A DNA stretch of 38,448 nucleotides from JBEKSX01 sp049516635 (lineage in GTDB: Bacteria; Bacteroidota; Ignavibacteria; Tepidaquicellales; OLB5). This document shows positions 1-7,883 of the stretch, one piece after another (the first letter of the stretch is position 1; each line of letters begins with the position of its first letter). Under the pieces are notes generated by a model. That model worked only from the letters and a program-made list of their open reading frames with translations. It made no database searches and was not told where the DNA came from. A program made the translations under genes and the position numbers. The stretch is from the NCBI GenBank assembly GCA_049516635.1, contig JBEKSX010000015.1, forward strand, positions 1-38,448, in the 5' to 3' direction.

Positions 1-208
1 CAACTGCAATTAATATATAAGCAGCATATTCTAAATGTTCATAAATATCAATATACAATAAACCTCTCAGATGCATTGCCAATGTAGCTGCCTTTCCGAT
101 AAGTATTGTTTTTTTAAATTTAACTTCCTTCGGACCAAAGGTAGTCGTATTTTTCAGGCTTTCGTGGAAATCTTGAGCGCGCAAACCAATAATCAGTGGA
201 TCCATCAT
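1..208 (-). CDS. Hypothetical protein, N-terminal part, cut by window edge
   Basis: An open frame runs from a double ATG (208-206 and 205-203) to the left edge, giving 69 codons beginning MMDPLIIGLRAQDF. The last visible stretch (HLEYAAYILIAV) is hydrophobic and may start a membrane helix. A purine-rich GAGAG lies a few bases before the start, and the frame is closed by a stop at 242-244. The GLR and later lysine-rich stretch are faintly reminiscent of the C-terminal half of CDP-alcohol phosphatidyltransferases. If that is right, the gene would lack its N-terminal half, but the resemblance is weak. I do not recognise it with certainty. Confidence 0.45.
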   Translation of the reverse strand, partial: MMDPLIIGLRAQDFHESLKNTTTFGPKEVKFKKTILIGKAATLAMHLRGLLYIDIYEHLEYAAYILIAV

Positions 209-337
209 AACTCTCGGTTCGAATTCATATTTAAAGTTGTTTTATAATAATTTAGAAAATTATTCAAATCAATCCACTATTTTATCCAGTACAATGTAAT
301 AATAATTCTAATAATTATTTTGTATCAAATAATAAAT

Positions 338-395
338 GTCAGCGATTGCCGCCCGTCAAAGCCGGGCAGGCTGTCGTTTCACTCCTAGCAATGAC
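338..395. repeat. GTCATTGC-type interspersed repeat, copy 1
   Basis: The sequence begins GTCAGCGATTGC and ends CAATGAC, with an internal GC-rich inverted repeat (GCCCG...CGGGC) and a GTTTCACTCCT segment. A related element in the opposite orientation lies at 25859-25913 (GTCATTGCGAGGAGTGAAAC ... GCAATCGC). It is a non-coding interspersed repeat; no function is known from the sequence. Confidence 0.65.
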
Positions 396-400
396 TTAAT

Positions 401-482
401 CTTTGTGCCTCTGTGTCTTTGTGGCGGAATAAATCTGTGAATCTGTGGCAACTCTTTGTGCCTTCGTGTCTTAGTGGTGGAA
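401..482. repeat. Direct repeat pair, CTTTGTGCCT...GTGG type
   Basis: Two direct copies of a 30-base unit, at 401-430 and 453-482, both read CTTTGTGCCT followed by a GTGTCTT core and a GTGG(C/T)GGAAT end, with about six differences. The 22 bases between them contain a related degenerate piece (AATCTGTGAATCTGTGG). A T/G-rich intergenic repeat of unknown role. Confidence 0.65.
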
Positions 483-484
483 TT

Positions 485-564
485 GGATTCCCCCACCTAC
501 GCCAAGGCTTCGGTGGGCAGGCTGCCGGAGTTTACCCCGCAGTTCATGCGGGGCAGGAATGACA
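485..564 (-). repeat. GTCATTCC...GGAATCC modular repeat, copy 1
   Basis: On the minus strand this reads TGTCATTCCTGCCCCGCATG, then a hairpin arm, GGGTAAACTCCGGCAGCCTG, CCCACCGAAGCCTTGGCGTA and finally GGGGGAATCC. The same modules in the same order make up the element at 2483-2584, which lies in the opposite orientation and carries one extra internal module. GTCATTCCnnn...nnnGGAATCC is a recognisable class of interspersed repeat in several bacterial phyla. Confidence 0.7.
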
Positions 565-594
565 GGCACGAACATTTTCATCCCCTCTTCACTA

Positions 595-627
595 TGTCAG
601 CGATCCTTCGCTCCGCTCAGGATGACA
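595..627. repeat. Short repeat ending CGCTCAGGATGACA
   Basis: The segment reads TGTCAGCGATCCTTCGCTCC then GCTCAGGATGACA. It shares the TGTCAGCGAT start with the repeats at 338 and 26776 and ends in the same GATGACA/AATGACA way, so it is probably a member of the same loose repeat family. Non-coding. Confidence 0.5.
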
Positions 628-651
628 TTCCCCCTGCCCTTCTCTTCTAAA

Positions 652-682
652 TTGATAAGACGCTTTTTAATTGCTATATTTG
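652..682 (+). promoter_or_regulatory. Bacteroidota-type promoter for the transaldolase-gcvT pair
   Basis: TTG at 652-654 is followed after exactly 20 bases by TATATTTG at 675-682, matching the TAnnTTTG -7 box and upstream TTG of the Bacteroidota housekeeping sigma factor. It lies about 30 bases before the transaldolase ATG, leaving a short leader containing an AAAGGA ribosome-binding site. The identical arrangement occurs at 29860-29890 and 26378-26408. Confidence 0.55.
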
Positions 683-712
683 TTAAATTTGAATCAAACT
701 AAAGGATAATTT

Positions 713-1360
713 ATGAAAATTTTTATTGATACCGCTAACCTGCAGGAAATCAAGGAAGCGGCAAGCTGGGGTCTGCTCGACGGTATTACCACCAACCCCT
801 CCCTCATCTCCAAAGAAGGACATAAGGAAATCAACAAGTTTTACGAAGAGATTTGCAAAATAGTGCCGGGTCCCGTGAGCGCAGAGGTCATCTCTCAGGA
901 CTGCGGCGGGATGCTGAAAGAAGGGCGTGAGCTCTCGAAAATAGCTCCCAATATCTACGTAAAAGTCCCGCTGATAAAAGAAGGGCTGAAAGCGGTCAAG
1001 ATATTTGCCTCGGAAGGCATCCATACTAATGTTACACTGTGCTTTTCGCCGTCGCAGGCAGTGCTTGCGGCAAAGGCAGGTGCGGATATCGTCAGTCCCT
1101 TCATCGGGCGGCTGGATGATATCTCGCAGAGGGGAATGGATATAATAGAGCAGATAGTACAGATATACGGCAATTATAACTACGATACGGAGGTCCTTGT
1201 GGCAAGCATCAGGAACCCGCTGCATTTTGTAGAGGCGTGCATGACTGGAGCGGATATCTGCACCATACCGTTCAAGGTACTTGAATCATTATTCCATCAC
1301 CCCCTGACAGATATCGGGCTGGAGAAATTCATCAGCGACTGGAGGAAGAATATTGGCTAA
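713..1360 (+). CDS. tal: Transaldolase / fructose-6-phosphate aldolase-type (TalC/MipB subfamily)
   Basis: A 215-residue cytoplasmic enzyme, the usual length of the short transaldolase subfamily that also contains fructose-6-phosphate aldolase. It would move a dihydroxyacetone unit between sugar phosphates in the non-oxidative pentose phosphate pathway. The N-terminus MKIFIDTANLQEI and the TTNPSLI motif (about residues 26-32) are family hallmarks. Lys84 in YVKVPL is the expected Schiff-base lysine, and the GADIVSPFIGRLDD stretch forms a later barrel strand. The ATG at 713 has AAAGGA about six bases upstream. The reading frame overlaps the next gene, gcvT, by 8 bases, so the two are probably translated together. 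Whether it acts as a true transaldolase or an aldolase cannot be settled from sequence alone. Confidence 0.92.
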   Translation: MKIFIDTANLQEIKEAASWGLLDGITTNPSLISKEGHKEINKFYEEICKIVPGPVSAEVISQDCGGMLKEGRELSKIAPNIYVKVPLIKEGLKAVKIFASEGIHTNVTLCFSPSQAVLAAKAGADIVSPFIGRLDDISQRGMDIIEQIVQIYGNYNYDTEVLVASIRNPLHFVEACMTGADICTIPFKVLESLFHHPLTDIGLEKFISDWRKNIG

Positions 1361-2444
1361 GAAAACAGCATTTTATGAAATTCACAAAAAACTCGGCGGC
1401 AAGATAGTCGAATTTGCCGGGTTCGAAATGCCCATACAATACGAAGGGATAATAGCCGAGCACATGGCGGTCAGGAATTCCGTCGGTGTGTTCGATGTTT
1501 CTCATATGGGAGAGTTCCTCGTAAAGGGGAAGGATGCCCTCAGTTTTATACAGAAGGTCACCACTAACGATGCGTCGAAGCTGGTCAAAGGCAAGGTGCA
1601 GTATTCCGCCGCATGTTACGGGGACGGCGGTATAGTGGACGACCTGCTTGTATACTGTTTCGGCAATCATTACATGATAGTTGTGAACGCTTCCAATATC
1701 GATAAGGATTTTGCATGGTTCCAGAAGAATAAGTTTGGCGATGTGGAGCTTATCAACAACAGCGATAACGTATCCCTTCTTGCGGTACAGGGGAAGAATT
1801 CCCTTCCGGCACTGCAGAAGCTGACGGATACGAACCTTGCCGATATGAAATATTATACATTCACCGAAGGCAAGGTTGCCGGTATAGATGCGATAATCTC
1901 AAGGACGGGATACACAGGCGAGAAAATTTGTTTCGAGGTATATGTGGGCTCCGATATCAAGACCTCCGAAAAATTATGGAACGCAATATTCGATGCGGGA
2001 AAGGAATTTAATATAAAGCCGATAGGTCTCGGTGCACGTGATACACTGAGGCTCGAAGCGGGATACTGCCTATACGGTAATGACATAGACAACACCACGA
2101 ACCCGATTGAAGCGGGGCTTGGATGGATAACAAAACCGGCAAAGGGCGATTTCAACGGCAAGCCAAAGGTAATGTCTGAGCTTGAGAACGGCGTCACCAG
2201 AAAACTCAGCGGGTTCATCGTAGAGGGACGTCTCGCTGCAAGACACGGATACGAGTTATATGCCGATGGAGCAAAGATAGGTTATGTTACAAGCGGGAGC
2301 ATCTCACCTGTTCTTAATAAAAATATCGGGCTGGGATATGTTGCAAAGAAGAACAGCGATATCGGAAGCAGGATTCAGGTAAAGGTCAGAAATGACTTCA
2401 TCAATGCGGATATAGTGAAGATACCGTTTGTCTCGAAGGATTAA
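1353..2444 (+). CDS. gcvT: Aminomethyltransferase, glycine cleavage system T protein
   Basis: At 363 residues this matches the normal length of GcvT. The protein takes the aminomethyl group carried on the lipoylated H protein, releases ammonia and passes the one-carbon unit to tetrahydrofolate. Family features are MPIQYEGIIAEHMAVRNSVG near the N-terminus, FDVSHMGEF, the YTGEKICFEVYV segment, GLGARDTLRLEAGYCLYGND and a C-terminal barrel domain ending IVKIPFV. The start is a TTG at 1353, placed right after a strong GGAGGAAGAA ribosome site and overlapping the transaldolase stop by 8 bases. No gcvH or gcvP is in the window, so the rest of the system must lie elsewhere. Pairing with transaldolase looks like operon packing rather than a pathway link. 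Confidence 0.93.
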   Translation: MAKKTAFYEIHKKLGGKIVEFAGFEMPIQYEGIIAEHMAVRNSVGVFDVSHMGEFLVKGKDALSFIQKVTTNDASKLVKGKVQYSAACYGDGGIVDDLLVYCFGNHYMIVVNASNIDKDFAWFQKNKFGDVELINNSDNVSLLAVQGKNSLPALQKLTDTNLADMKYYTFTEGKVAGIDAIISRTGYTGEKICFEVYVGSDIKTSEKLWNAIFDAGKEFNIKPIGLGARDTLRLEAGYCLYGNDIDNTTNPIEAGLGWITKPAKGDFNGKPKVMSELENGVTRKLSGFIVEGRLAARHGYELYADGAKIGYVTSGSISPVLNKNIGLGYVAKKNSDIGSRIQVKVRNDFINADIVKIPFVSKD

Positions 2445-2482
2445 ATAGGTACAAGGGGTTATTCATACGATTATGAAACAAC

Positions 2483-2584
2483 TGTCATTCCCGCCCCGCT
2501 TTAAGTGCGGGGTAAACTCTCCGAAGGAGTCCTTTGGACCGGCAGCCTGCCCACCGAAGCCTTGGCGTAGGTGAGGGAATCCAG
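2483..2584 (+). repeat. GTCATTCC...GGAATCC modular repeat, copy 2 (long form)
   Basis: This starts TGTCATTCCCGCCCCGC, carries the hairpin arm GTGCGGGGTAAACT, an extra block (CTCCGAAGGAGTCC then TTTGGACCGG), the block GCAGCCTGCCCACCGAAGCC and TTGGCGTAGGTG, and ends GGGAATCCAG. It is an inverted, longer version of the element at 485-564. The extra block is related to sequence at 26243-26275, so the unit appears to be assembled from interchangeable modules. Confidence 0.7.
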
Positions 2585-2645
2585 TTTAATTAATTTGAGT
2601 TGACTTTATTGATCGTGGTAAATATTTAGATAAAGAACCCCCCTA

Positions 2646-2666
2646 CCCCCCTTTCGTAAAGGGGGG
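2646..2666. repeat. CCCCCCTTT-CGT-AAAGGGGGG hairpin
   Basis: A perfect 9-base-pair inverted repeat with a 3-base loop, preceded by another run of C. The same style of element, with varied loops and stem lengths, recurs at 21582-21630, 25939-25984, 26011-26031, 26693-26713 and 26839-26863. It lies downstream of gcvT but has no following T-run on either strand, so it is better read as a repeat family than as an intrinsic terminator. Confidence 0.7.
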
Positions 2667-2761
2667 AAAGAAACATGAGGTTGTTAACAAAATAATTAAG
2701 CAAACACAAACTAATTAAAAAATTTTAAACATAAGATATTTCCTAACAATTATTGGATAAA

Positions 2762-3550
2762 ATGATAAAAATAAGTTTACATTTCACACACAACGAATTA
2801 GAATCAGCATTAGATCTGAAAGATAAGAACCTGGTCGTAATAGACATCTTAAGAACGTCGACCACGATGATAACGGGATTATTTAACGGCGCACGCGAGA
2901 TAATCCCTACCGAAGACGTAGCAACTGCCGGTCTGATAGGCAGAAATTCCATGGGGCAGTCACTGCTGTGCGGTGAGAGGTACGGAAAGGTGATCGAGGG
3001 GTTCAATCTCGGCAACTCGGTCAAAGAATACAACAAGGAAACCGTGAACGGCAAAACGCTGATATTCAGCTCGACAAATGGTACACCTGCCATAGTAAAA
3101 TGCAAGTTCACAAAGTCATGTGCAATACTGGGCTTTGCGAATCTTTCGCGTGTTGTCCAGTACCTCATTAACCTGAACGAGGATTTTATTATACTATGCG
3201 CCGGCAGGTCAGGTGAATTCAGCCTCGAAGATACGGTCTGCGCCGGAATGCTTATATCAAAGCTTATCAGGAGGAATCCGAAAGAAAAATATTATCTCAC
3301 CGATTCGGCACTGGGCTCTACAAAGCTTTACCAGGTATATAAGGACGATCTTGCCAAGATGATGCATGAGACGGAACACGGAAAATACCTGATCGAACTG
3401 GGATTCGCAGATGACCTGGATGAATGTGCAAAGGTGGATACCTGTGCATGCCTTCCCGTTATGAGGAATGCCAGCATAAAATTGCTTGAAAGCTTCGAAT
3501 CGGATCCCAAGCTCACGATGAAAAAGGTATCCCAAAAGGGAAACCGGTGA
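2762..3550 (+). CDS. comB: 2-phosphosulfolactate phosphatase family protein (ComB)
   Basis: This protein of about 262 residues matches the ComB family. In methanogens ComB removes phosphate from 2-phosphosulfolactate in coenzyme M synthesis. In bacteria the same family is found without the rest of that pathway, and its role is uncertain. Supporting motifs are VVIDILRTSTTMITGLFNGA (about residues 25-45), the LLCGERYG and FNLGNSV segments, SSTNGTPAI and CAGRSGEFSLEDTVCAGML. I prefer ATG 2762, preceded by GGATAA; an in-frame TTG at 2753 is the alternative. ftsK follows after 25 bases. No sulfolactate synthase or other coenzyme M gene is present here, so the true substrate is unknown. Confidence 0.82.
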   Translation: MIKISLHFTHNELESALDLKDKNLVVIDILRTSTTMITGLFNGAREIIPTEDVATAGLIGRNSMGQSLLCGERYGKVIEGFNLGNSVKEYNKETVNGKTLIFSSTNGTPAIVKCKFTKSCAILGFANLSRVVQYLINLNEDFIILCAGRSGEFSLEDTVCAGMLISKLIRRNPKEKYYLTDSALGSTKLYQVYKDDLAKMMHETEHGKYLIELGFADDLDECAKVDTCACLPVMRNASIKLLESFESDPKLTMKKVSQKGNR

Positions 3551-3575
3551 ATTATTTTGATACATATCTAAATCA

Positions 3576-6029
3576 ATGAAGGACAGACAGCTCCGCAGAA
3601 GAGAGAAACCGATGAGTTCTCCCCGTTCTTCGAGGAAGTTCGAGGAAGGCCTGCCGATAGTAAATAAAAAGCAGATACTCGGGTTCTTTCTTGTCCTGTT
3701 CAGCCTGCTCCTTATATTGAGCATTGTCTCATACTCGCCTGCAGACCAGTCGAAGCTCGAAAGCTTCAAAATATCCGAGATAGTAAAAAAAGAGAACCAG
3801 ACAGCAAACTATTCTACTTCCAACTGGCTGGGGATAGCGGGTGTGATCATATCCGATTTCTTCGTAAGGAGCTCGTTCGGATATTTTTCGGTGATAATCC
3901 CGGCTATACTGCTGCTGTTCGGGATTTATCTGCTCCGCAAAAAGATGCTAAGCGAGGTTCTGCAGTTCTCCGTATATCTTCTTTTGTTGATGATACTGGT
4001 CTCATCGCTGTTCGGTATGCTGAAGATATCACTCGGACAGGTGCGGATACCATATTCGCTCTACGGCACGAGCGGCGAATATTTTTCTTCGGTGCTCTAT
4101 TATATGATAGGCTCTCTCGGCACCTACCTGATACTCTGCGGGCTGACGGTGCTGTTCGGTTTCCTCATACTCGATAGGGATATAGTGAAATCGTTTGCAA
4201 GACTTAAGCTGATGTTCGAATCAATAAAGGAGAAGTTCAGCAGGTCCATGGAAGAGATGAGAGCAAAAAGAGCACAGGAAAAGTTAAAAGAGCCGGAACG
4301 ACTCAGCAGGAAGGAAGAGATAAAAAGAGAGCGAGCCAAAGAGCTGGCAGCTGCCATAGAAGAGCCGTTAATAAAGGATACAAAGATAAACAGACCTCCG
4401 GAAAATGCTATCGTAGAGGAAGAAAAGATCGAAACACCGAAAGAGATCCCGCTGGAGATAAAACCCCCGCAGAAACTTGTCACGGTAAAGACCAAAATGC
4501 CCAATGTTGAACCCGAAGAAAAAGGGATTGGTGATATCAGCGCTGAGGAGCTCGCAGAATTTCATTTGCCGACACTTGATCTCCTCGATGAACCGCTGAA
4601 GGAAGAACTGGAAGTAATTTCAGACGAGGAGCTGAAAGAGAACGGAAGACTGCTCCAGCAGAAATTGCTCCACTTCGACGTGACTATCGAGAAAGTTATA
4701 GCCACACCCGGTCCCGTTGTAACGCTGTACGAATTGATCCCCGCCGAAGACGTTAAGCTGAGCAAGATAGAAAGCCTGCAGGATGATATTGCTCTTGCAA
4801 TGAAAGCAAGGGGCATCAGGATGATAATACCCATCCCCGGCAAAGGTACCGTAGGTGTCGAGATACCGAACCATAAACCCTGCATGGTTAAAATAAAGAG
4901 CGTTATAGGCTCGAAGAAGTTTAATGATACGGCTTACCAGCTTCCGGTAACTCTGGGCAAAACCATTGCGGGTGAAGTTTACATAGATGACCTTGCAAGA
5001 ATGCCTCATTTGCTTATAGCTGGCTCAACAGGATCGGGAAAGAGCGTGGGGATAAACACGATAATCACCAGCCTGATATACAAGCTCCACCCGACAGACC
5101 TGAAATTCATACTCATCGACCCTAAGAAGATAGAGCTGAATCTCTACACAAAGCTGAAGAACCATTACCTTGCTATTCTCAAGGATATCAACGAAAACAT
5201 TATCACCACTCCCCCGAACTCCATAATGGTGCTCAGGAGCCTGGAGATAGAGATGGAAAAGAGATACGAGAGACTGGCAAACGCTACGGTGCGGAATATT
5301 TATGATTATAATAAGAAACAGCAGGCAGGCTTGCTGAAAGATGACGAAAATATTAAGCACGGCAAGATGCCTTACCTTATCGTTATCATCGATGAGCTTG
5401 CAGACCTGATGATGACCGCAGCGAGAGAGGTGGAAGAACCGATAGCACGCCTTGCTCAGCTCGCCCGTGCCGTGGGAATACATCTGGTGCTTGCAACACA
5501 AAGGCCATCGGTTGATGTGATAACAGGTGTAATAAAGGCGAACTTTTCAGCAAGAATTGCTTATCTAGTGAACTCGAAAGTTGACTCTAGAACGATCCTC
5601 GATATGAACGGTGCTGAAACGCTTCTCGGAAACGGCGATATGCTTTACCTTCCTCCCGGGGGATCGAAGCCGGTGAGAATTCAAAGTCCTTTCATCTCCT
5701 CGGAAGAAGTGGAGAGGGTTACGGACTTCATCTACAAACAGCCCGGATTTAAGCGTGTGTTCGAGCTTCCTTCCGTTAATGAGAAAAGGAATAAATCATA
5801 CACCGATGGCGGTGAGAGGGACGAGCTGTTCGAGGAGGCAGCGAGGCTTATTGTCAGGACACAGCAGGGTTCGGTATCACTTCTGCAAAGACGGTTGAAG
5901 GTCGGTTACGCTCGTGCGGCAAGGATAGTCGATGAGCTTGAAGACGCAGGTATCGTCGGTCCCTACGACGGAAGCAAAGCACGGGAAGTTCTGGTCGAAA
6001 CAGAAGCCGAGCTGGAACAATTGTTGTAA
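3576..6029 (+). CDS. ftsK: DNA translocase FtsK/SpoIIIE family
   Basis: An 817-residue membrane-anchored ATP-driven DNA pump that clears chromosome termini from the division septum. The N-terminal 200 residues contain about four membrane helices (around residues 30-50, 75-110, 122-148 and 165-195). A charged linker to about residue 330 follows. The motor domain has Walker A GSTGSGKS at 483-490, Walker B LIVIIDELADLM with Asp606-Glu607, and VDSRTILDMNGAETLLGNGD. The C-terminal gamma winged-helix (about 750-817; SLLQRRLKVGYARAARIVD) normally reads polar KOPS-type DNA sites. The ATG at 3576 lacks a good ribosome site; an in-frame ATG at 3612 (MSSPRSSRKF) is a fair alternative. The linker is short compared with Escherichia coli FtsK but normal for Bacteroidota-type proteins. 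Confidence 0.95.
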   Translation: MKDRQLRRREKPMSSPRSSRKFEEGLPIVNKKQILGFFLVLFSLLLILSIVSYSPADQSKLESFKISEIVKKENQTANYSTSNWLGIAGVIISDFFVRSSFGYFSVIIPAILLLFGIYLLRKKMLSEVLQFSVYLLLLMILVSSLFGMLKISLGQVRIPYSLYGTSGEYFSSVLYYMIGSLGTYLILCGLTVLFGFLILDRDIVKSFARLKLMFESIKEKFSRSMEEMRAKRAQEKLKEPERLSRKEEIKRERAKELAAAIEEPLIKDTKINRPPENAIVEEEKIETPKEIPLEIKPPQKLVTVKTKMPNVEPEEKGIGDISAEELAEFHLPTLDLLDEPLKEELEVISDEELKENGRLLQQKLLHFDVTIEKVIATPGPVVTLYELIPAEDVKLSKIESLQDDIALAMKARGIRMIIPIPGKGTVGVEIPNHKPCMVKIKSVIGSKKFNDTAYQLPVTLGKTIAGEVYIDDLARMPHLLIAGSTGSGKSVGINTIITSLIYKLHPTDLKFILIDPKKIELNLYTKLKNHYLAILKDINENIITTPPNSIMVLRSLEIEMEKRYERLANATVRNIYDYNKKQQAGLLKDDENIKHGKMPYLIVIIDELADLMMTAAREVEEPIARLAQLARAVGIHLVLATQRPSVDVITGVIKANFSARIAYLVNSKVDSRTILDMNGAETLLGNGDMLYLPPGGSKPVRIQSPFISSEEVERVTDFIYKQPGFKRVFELPSVNEKRNKSYTDGGERDELFEEAARLIVRTQQGSVSLLQRRLKVGYARAARIVDELEDAGIVGPYDGSKAREVLVETEAELEQLL

Positions 6030-6190
6030 AATTAGCCTTTCGAAAAAAATCCGTATAATCATTCAACACATTATTCTCTATATTCCTACTGTAAACAAGA
6101 CATGATTTTTTTTAATAATCCATTTTTTATTTTTACATAGAAATAAACAAATGAAAAGCATATTTTCGAAAAATAAGTTTCTATAGAAAA

Positions 6191-6832
6191 ATGTACAAAA
6201 TAGGTATTATCATAGCAATAACAGAAATTCTGGCTCTTCCAGTAAATATCATATATTCACAGGATAATATAACCGCACAGGAGATAATTCAGAACGTCCA
6301 GAATGTCTATTCAGGCATCACGGATGCCAAAGCATCCTTTACACAGACGATAAAATATTCAAGCGCCAAAGCACAATCCACTTCAGGAACATTATATATC
6401 AAGAAGGAAAATAAGTACAGGATAGAGACAGGCTCACAGACCATAGTAACCGACGGTACAACCTCGTGGTCATACTCACCGAATAAAAAGCAGGTGGTGA
6501 TAGATAATTATAAAGAAACCGGGAACACATTCTCACCGAACAAATATTTATTCCAGTATCCCGAGAATTTCTATTCCGACCTTGAAGGTACCGAAAAGCT
6601 CGGAGGAAATGACGTTTATGTCCTTAAGCTTAAACCCAGGGAAAGCGGTAATGTAAAATCCGCTCAGTTATGGGTAGATAAAGACGATTGGCTAATCAAA
6701 AAGATAACAATAGTAGGAGATGAATCGACAACCACCTTTAATGTGAAGAATATCCACCTGGATATAGGCATCAGTGATTCTAAATTTACCTTCACACCGC
6801 CTGAAGGTGTCGAGGTAATAGATATGCGTTAA
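6191..6832 (+). CDS. lolA: Outer-membrane lipoprotein carrier LolA-like protein
   Basis: A 213-residue secreted protein of the LolA family, which shuttles lipoproteins across the periplasm to the outer membrane. A hydrophobic N-terminus (IGIIIAITEILALPVNIIYS) serves as signal sequence. Then come AQEIIQNVQNVYSGITDAKA and SFTQTIKYSSA, the typical opening of the LolA half-barrel. The GTLYIKKENKYRIET strand, the TDGTTSWSYSPNKKQVVIDN segment and the late WVDKDDWLIKKI strand follow the family pattern. It heads a probable operon; the next ATG lies 10 bases after its stop. A 161-base gap separates it from ftsK, so it likely has its own promoter, although I see no clear one. A second lolA-like gene elsewhere is possible. 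Confidence 0.85.
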   Translation: MYKIGIIIAITEILALPVNIIYSQDNITAQEIIQNVQNVYSGITDAKASFTQTIKYSSAKAQSTSGTLYIKKENKYRIETGSQTIVTDGTTSWSYSPNKKQVVIDNYKETGNTFSPNKYLFQYPENFYSDLEGTEKLGGNDVYVLKLKPRESGNVKSAQLWVDKDDWLIKKITIVGDESTTTFNVKNIHLDIGISDSKFTFTPPEGVEVIDMR

Positions 6833-6842
6833 TACATACCTG

Positions 6843-7883
6843 ATGGCTTCAAGCACCGGCAGAAAATTAAATATCTTAATAAGCACCTTCCTATTAGCTC
6901 TTTTCCTGTTTCTGGCTTTCAGGAACGTTGACCTTAAGGAACTTGCTAAAGTTCTTGAGAATACTAATTACTTTTACGTTATCCTCGGCATGTCAATAGG
7001 TGCTTTCATAGGCATGATAGTGCGTTCGTTCAGGTGGCGGGTGCTCCTCCATCCTGTTAAACCGAACATTTCGTTTCACAACCTGATGTCTTCTACTTCC
7101 ATCGGGTATATGGTCAATAACCTAATCCCTCGTTCCGGTGAAGTCGTACGTCCCTATCTGCTCGGCAAAAACGAAAATATTTCCAAGTCAGCGGCTTTCG
7201 GGACCATCATTATTGAAAGGATCATCGACACGGTGATGTTCCTTCTGATGTTCGGTTTCGTTCTGCTTTATTTTAAAAATAGGATCTCAAATGCCGTACC
7301 GCAGATAAGCTTCGCTGTGATACTGCTTGCCGTGTTAATTTTCCTGATGCTCTTATGGGTTCTTTTCATGATGTTCAAAACGGAACAGAGCCTTAAAATT
7401 GTCAGGTTTTTTACTCGCCTGCTGCCTGCCCGATTCCAGACTAGGATCGAAGGTATTTTTACCTCACTCGTGTACGGATTCGATATCTTGAAAAAACCCG
7501 ATTTAATGTTTAAAATTGCTGCATATTCGATACTGCTGTGGTTTGTGTACCTTATTAGCACTTTTATCCCATTTTATTCGTTTGGGATAATGGTCGGAAA
7601 TGATATGAGCTTATGGGATAGCTTATGGAATGCAAATTTGCTCCTTGTACTTATCAATGTATCTATGTTCATCCCGTCACCGGCAGCAACAGGACCTTAT
7701 CATTATATGTGTAAAGTTACCCTGGTATCAATTTTTGCTGTTAGTGAGCCGAAAGCTTTGGGATACGCTACAGCTACACATCTGGTAAGTTTTATTCTTT
7801 ATTTAATTGCAGGATTATATTATTTTATCACATCGCATTATAAAATTTCAGAATTAAAGCAAAAATCAGTAAAAAATGGCTAA
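6843..7883 (+). CDS. Flippase-like membrane protein (lysylphosphatidylglycerol synthase TM-region family)
   Basis: A 346-residue integral membrane protein with about eight predicted helices, belonging to the family named after the membrane domain of lysylphosphatidylglycerol synthase (also called the flippase-like domain or UPF0104). Members are proposed to move lipids or lipid-linked sugars across membranes, but most, including this one, have no proven substrate. Family signs are the opening LNILISTFLLALFLFLAFRN, the VRSFRWRVLLHP stretch, the conserved NNLIPRSGEVVRPYLLG motif (about residues 97-113) and SAAFGTIIIERIIDT. It lacks any soluble aminoacyl-transferase domain. It follows lolA by 10 bases and overlaps the next gene by 8 bases. 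Its place in an operon with sugar-nucleotide enzymes favours a role in envelope lipid or glycan transport (inference). Confidence 0.8.
   Translation: MASSTGRKLNILISTFLLALFLFLAFRNVDLKELAKVLENTNYFYVILGMSIGAFIGMIVRSFRWRVLLHPVKPNISFHNLMSSTSIGYMVNNLIPRSGEVVRPYLLGKNENISKSAAFGTIIIERIIDTVMFLLMFGFVLLYFKNRISNAVPQISFAVILLAVLIFLMLLWVLFMMFKTEQSLKIVRFFTRLLPARFQTRIEGIFTSLVYGFDILKKPDLMFKIAAYSILLWFVYLISTFIPFYSFGIMVGNDMSLWDSLWNANLLLVLINVSMFIPSPAATGPYHYMCKVTLVSIFAVSEPKALGYATATHLVSFILYLIAGLYYFITSHYKISELKQKSVKNG

Larger units (their letters stand above)
209..712. other. Intergenic region with repeats and a promoter
   Basis: This 504-base gap holds no convincing gene. The first 130 bases are plain AT-rich sequence. 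From about 338 to 627 it is a string of GC-richer interspersed repeats, listed separately. The last 60 bases carry the promoter of the transaldolase gene. A 64-codon open frame at 456-650 lies entirely in repeat sequence and is not believed. Confidence 0.7.
2445..2761. other. Intergenic region with two repeat elements
   Basis: This gap of about 310 bases carries the modular repeat at 2483-2584 and a C/G hairpin at 2646-2666. The remainder is AT-rich and has no convincing coding capacity. It must contain the comB promoter, but I see no clear TAnnTTTG box. Confidence 0.65.

Noticed and set aside
456..650. A 64-codon plus-strand frame
   Set aside because: It consists of interspersed repeat sequence and has no ribosome site.
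2646..2666. C/G hairpin as the gcvT terminator
   Set aside because: The stem is strong, but it lies about 200 bases downstream, lacks a T-tail and belongs to a family repeated elsewhere, so it is listed as a repeat.
6151..6186. An 11-residue frame (MKSIFSKNKFL) just before lolA
   Set aside because: It could be a leader peptide, but there is no ribosome site, no regulatory hairpin and no composition signal; chance is as likely.
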